A DNA stretch of 64,000 bases, from contig JANTQA010000008.1 in assembly GCA_027625915.1 (NCBI GenBank), positions 11,347,001-11,411,000 of the forward strand, read 5' to 3'. The DNA comes from Anaeramoeba flamelloides (taxonomy: Eukaryota > Metamonada > Anaeramoebidae). This document shows positions 60,617-64,000 of the stretch, in pieces. The translations under genes and the position numbers were made by a program. Positions within the stretch are counted from its first letter, which is position 1; each line of letters starts with the position of its first letter. The notes beneath the pieces were generated by a model that saw only the letters and a list, made by a program, of their open reading frames with translations, ran no database searches and was not told the origin of the DNA.

Positions 60617-61380
60617 GTAAATTCTCTTTTGATTCTAATATTTTTGAATTGTGACTTTCTTTTTTGCACTGTTGTTTAACATCAAATTATTTTTTCCACT
60701 CGAAGAGATCTTAATTTTTTTTAAACTCTCTTCAAATAACAAATTTGAGTTCAAGTAAAGGAATAATTATTTTTTTGAATCTTAAAAATTAAGCACAAAC
60801 AAGAGCAGAAAAGAATATTTTTCGAGTCAGGGTTTTTAAATACATTCTTCCTTGTGACTTGTTTGGGATCTTTTTTAAAAATTTTTCCCCAAATTGGCAA
60901 CCAACATTAATTTTCAATTTTCAGTCAAAAAACAGGATTTAGAAACATTTCAAGATCGTGACGATTTTTAAGGACAGAGGCCCCAAACGAATTACAAACA
61001 TACACATACAAAAGCTCATTATCAAAGTTAGTTAATTTTTTTAGGATCTTTTATTCACAGATTAAAATAAATTTTTTTGGATTAAAAAACGAGTTTTTTT
61101 CTGAAAATTTGTAGGTTATTTTTTGTTATTTTTGTAAATTCCCACAAACAATAACTTCGTCATTAATATTTTGCTACCAATTACAGAGCGAAATTCAATA
61201 ATTTCACCAAAACCCAATACTACCCTTTAATTACACAAAAAAAGTAAAAAAAAGTAATTGGACTAATATCTTCTTTGGTGTATTTTTAAGGATTTGGTAA
61301 TTGAGGTTTGAGGGTTACAATTATTTCATTATTAAAAGTCAGAAATCTTTAACACTATATCATTTTTAATTGGATTCTTC

Positions 61381-62780
61381 CTAATAACCCAGACAAATGA
61401 TTTTCAATGGGTGTCTTAAATCTTGTGATTTAGAAGTCCAATCAAGAATTGGTAAATCATTTTCTCTATAAAAGCAAGCGAATATTTTGATGTGTCTAGT
61501 GAAGCACTGTATTGGCCCGATAACAAAATATTGATTATTATTTTTTTCATGAAATGATGAAAATTTTGAATTCTGAATAATTTCTTGATATTTTCCGCTC
61601 TTCAAAAAGTGCTGTATATGGGTCAATTGACTTTTATAATTATAATCTATTTCTCCCCAAATTATGTAAGCTATTTCCAATAAAGTGGGACAAATTTATT
61701 TTAAAATATATCTTTTTAACACAATCTTAAAAAAAGCATTTAAACATCCAAAATCATTAACTACCATTTGTCGATTCTTTGTAATAATTCAATTTGTTTC
61801 ATAGTATTGTATTACATAAATAAAAGATATTAAATTTTCTTATCTCGATTTTATCTGATATTTTTTATTCGTTAAAATTGGTTTTTATTATTTTCTTTTT
61901 GTTGGAAAAAATCGTTTTCATAACTTGATTAATCACAACAAATTTTCAAATAGAATTGAAAACATATAACTGTATTTTATGGTTTAAAAAATCATTTGTA
62001 CCCTTTCCATATTTCCACTTTTTTATTGAAATTGGTCGTACATTGCTTTCACCAAAAAAAGTGCTATTTTTTTTTTCATTTTTGAAAATATTTCATCCAA
62101 ATTATTTTAAAATAGACACCTTAAGTCATTTATTCAATTGGTATTAATATTAAACTTAATTTGATATCATCAATTAATGAATACTACCACTAACAAAGAT
62201 TATTTTTTATGAAATGTAAAAAAAAATGCCCCACTTTTTTGGAAATACCTTAAAGACTCATCTTAATAGGTCCAATATTTGAAATTGTTTCCTTCACCTT
62301 TTAACCTTCACAAATGGCTTTCTTTCTTAAAGCTATCTAGATCAAAGATGAATTTATCGAAGAAAATTACTTATCTCCACTCTTTTAACTGTCTCAATAA
62401 CAACACAATACTCCGAAGTGTGTTCTTTCTCTGTTTCTCGCTTTCTTTTTCATTTTATGTATAATATGTGAGTATATCTATATCAACCACTTTGATCTAA
62501 AAAATTTACTTTGACACAAAGCACTTGCACCTGTTTTTTAGATTTCATCACTCTCAATAAAATGATCTTTAAATGAAAAGGAACTTATTCCACTTCTTTT
62601 CAGAACACTTATAGCTCTATTTGTTCCTAGGCATATATGATTATGAAATGAATTATCGAAATTTCCTTGTTTATGAACATTGTAAATAGTTTGTAGTGTA
62701 TATGATAGTTCGAACAGCTATAACTTGTTGTTTAAAATACCAGTTATTAAACCGGTTAACCCTTCCACTTTCGGTATTTT
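61381..62780 (-). mobile_element. Tc1/mariner-type DNA transposon relic, split by a younger element
   Basis: On the minus strand the part at 61680-61381 reads as the C-terminal catalytic half of an IS630/Tc1 transposase. IIWGEIDYNYKSQLTHI corresponds to the usual VWG-I motif and LKSGKYQEIIQNSKF follows it. YFVIGPIQCFTRHIKIFACF is a decayed FQQDNAP-H-like segment with the second catalytic Asp lost. LPILDWTSKSQDLRHPLKII is a decayed LDWPSQSPDLNPIENL, with the third acidic residue lost. The part at about 62400-62247 reads IFFDKFIFDLDSFKKESHL and RLKGEGNNFKYW, matching the first-Asp region. Further upstream, to about 62780, decayed coding-like sequence remains. Stops, shifts and lost catalytic residues show the copy is dead. 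Terminal repeats were not located. Confidence 0.75.
61674..62245 (+). repeat. TIR element family II, copy C, inserted in the Tc1 relic
   Basis: The left end is TTTCCAATAAAGTGGGACA and the right end on the minus strand is TTTCCAAAAAAGTGGGGCA. The element is 572 bp and is flanked by TA on each side (61672-61673 and 62246-62247). It interrupts the transposase between the first-Asp region and the IIWGEI motif. TA duplication and tip form point to Tc1/mariner-type mobilisation. It is collinear with copies A and B and is the best-preserved of the three. Confidence 0.85.
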
Positions 62781-64000
62781 TCAACCAATAATTAATTCGA
62801 TATATTTGAATTACTTGAAAAAAAAAGAAAAAATGCATATATTAACATATAAAAAATTATGGATGTACTTAAACTATGAAATTTATACTTTAAAATTTTA
62901 ATTTCAATTAAAAATATTTAAAAAGTTAAATTTCAAACAAATAAATTTCCAAAACCCTTACTTTCCAAATTACAGATTGATTACAAAATAACCACAAATT
63001 GGATTAAATTGAAACAAGTCCATTTCGTACTTAAAGAAAACAATTTGTTTCAAATTGAAGAAATTTAACCTTTTGGAAAAATAAAATATAAACAAGTAAT
63101 TTTTTTTTAGATTTTTGATTTTTTGAAATTGAGAATATTTCTCAACTTTTTTTAATTGAATTTCTTGTCTTTGATATTCTTTAATTTGTTTTTTTTTTTT
63201 TTTTTTTTTTTTCTATTTGATTGCTATTAGACTCAATTATTAATTTTTTTACAAAACAAAACAATAAAGGTAAAATCGCAAAAATATAATAATTCCAAAA
63301 TCTACCAAATTCCAAAATCGACCAAACATTGAAAGTAATCTAAAGTATTCAATGATCCATCTTTTTGAAATAAAAAGTCTTGTTAAAAAAATTATTTTTT
63401 CTAATCATTGATTGATTGAAAAAAAATCTGTTGATAACTTCATTCAACTTTGGGTTTTTTAATATTCAATACAAAAAAAAATTAACTTGGCTGTTATAAA
63501 AGATGTTATTTAAATGACTTTATGTCGGTTAGAGTAACTTTTAATTTTGTACAAAATTGATTTTCAGTAGATTTTTGAAATCACAAACATTCACATTTTT
63601 CACATTAATTTTGGAAATATTAAATTTTTTTTTTTTATTTTATTTGTGATTATCTTTATATTCAATAAAGCAAAATAACATATTAATAAACATATGTTTT
63701 GACTTAAAATCCATGTCAAACAATTGGTAATCCAACCACCAAAGAAATCAAACTAACACAAAAAAAAATGATAATTTTTCCATTCTGATTTAAAAATTTT
63801 TATTTTAGTTTACTTTTTAAAAGAAATAAGCACCAAATTCATTTTTACATTATTTATTATTATTTTTTTTTTTCATAATTTTTTTTGCTTGAAAAAAATG
63901 AGTTCAACAAATTTAGAATAATAAAAAATGGAAAAGAGATGAAATAGAATATTAACATGTATATGTAAAATTATTTAAAAACAAACAAACTTCAAACCCA

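Larger units (their letters stand above)
60617..64000. other. Presumed long first-half intron of the Vps18-like gene, or flank
   Basis: After the donor at 60617 no further Vps18-like exon is visible to the window end. The stretch contains a Tc1/mariner relic with a nested element (61381-62780). From 62800 to 64000 I see only AT-rich sequence. Confidence 0.5.

Overview
The window is a very AT-rich stretch of a eukaryotic nuclear genome. Genes are split by GT-AG introns, stop codons follow the standard code (TAA, and TGA for two genes), and proteins carry long Lys/Glu, Gln and Asn runs. The gene set is a sirtuin, a Rho GTPase, a WASH-complex subunit, an RGS/DUF547 protein, a PAS-like coiled-coil protein, an FHA-AAA ATPase and the N-terminus of a Vps18-like protein. 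This suits a free-living amoeboid or amoeboflagellate protist. An Anaeramoeba-like or amoebozoan source is my best guess, but the sequence alone does not prove it.

Layout. 1-1440: intergenic with a terminal-inverted-repeat (TIR) element. 1441-11079 (-): secreted GH31 alpha-glucosidase in four exons, with two introns of about 3.4 and 3.7 kb filled with repeats. 11080-14940: intergenic, two decayed TIR elements. 14941-17600 (+): Rho GTPase in five exons. 17601-24130: gene-poor, with one copy each of two TIR families. 24131-25530 (+): SIRT2/Hst2-type deacetylase in four exons. 25531-30107: gene-poor, with a 190-bp tandem repeat. 30108-30934 (+): WASHC3/CCDC53. 30935-34654: gene-poor. 34655-36433 (+): myristoylation-motif PAS-like coiled-coil protein. 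36434-40852: one small TIR element and the 3' relic of a non-LTR retrotransposon. 40853-42853 (+): RGS-DUF547 protein. 42854-48093: repeats. 48094-48966 (+): Gln-rich hypothetical protein. 51638-51988 (+): small hypothetical ORF. 52201-55863 (+): intronless 1,220-residue FHA/CAP-Gly-like/AAA ATPase. 55864-60063: gene-poor. 60064-60616 and onward (+): the first two exons of a Vps18-like gene, which seems to run past the right edge. 61381-62780 (-): a Tc1/mariner transposase relic split by a younger TIR element.

The genes do not form an operon or one pathway. Several share a membrane-traffic and cytoskeleton theme: Rho and WASHC3 for actin and endosomes, Vps18 for endolysosomal tethering, a secretory or lysosomal glucosidase, and an ATPase related to Msp1/spastin/Vps4-clade proteins. 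Two regulatory proteins (RGS-DUF547 and PAS-like) are probably signalling components. The noncoding DNA is dominated by at least five families of small TIR elements, several with two or three copies here, plus medium-length tandem repeats. No tRNA, rRNA, CRISPR array or LTR element was recognised.
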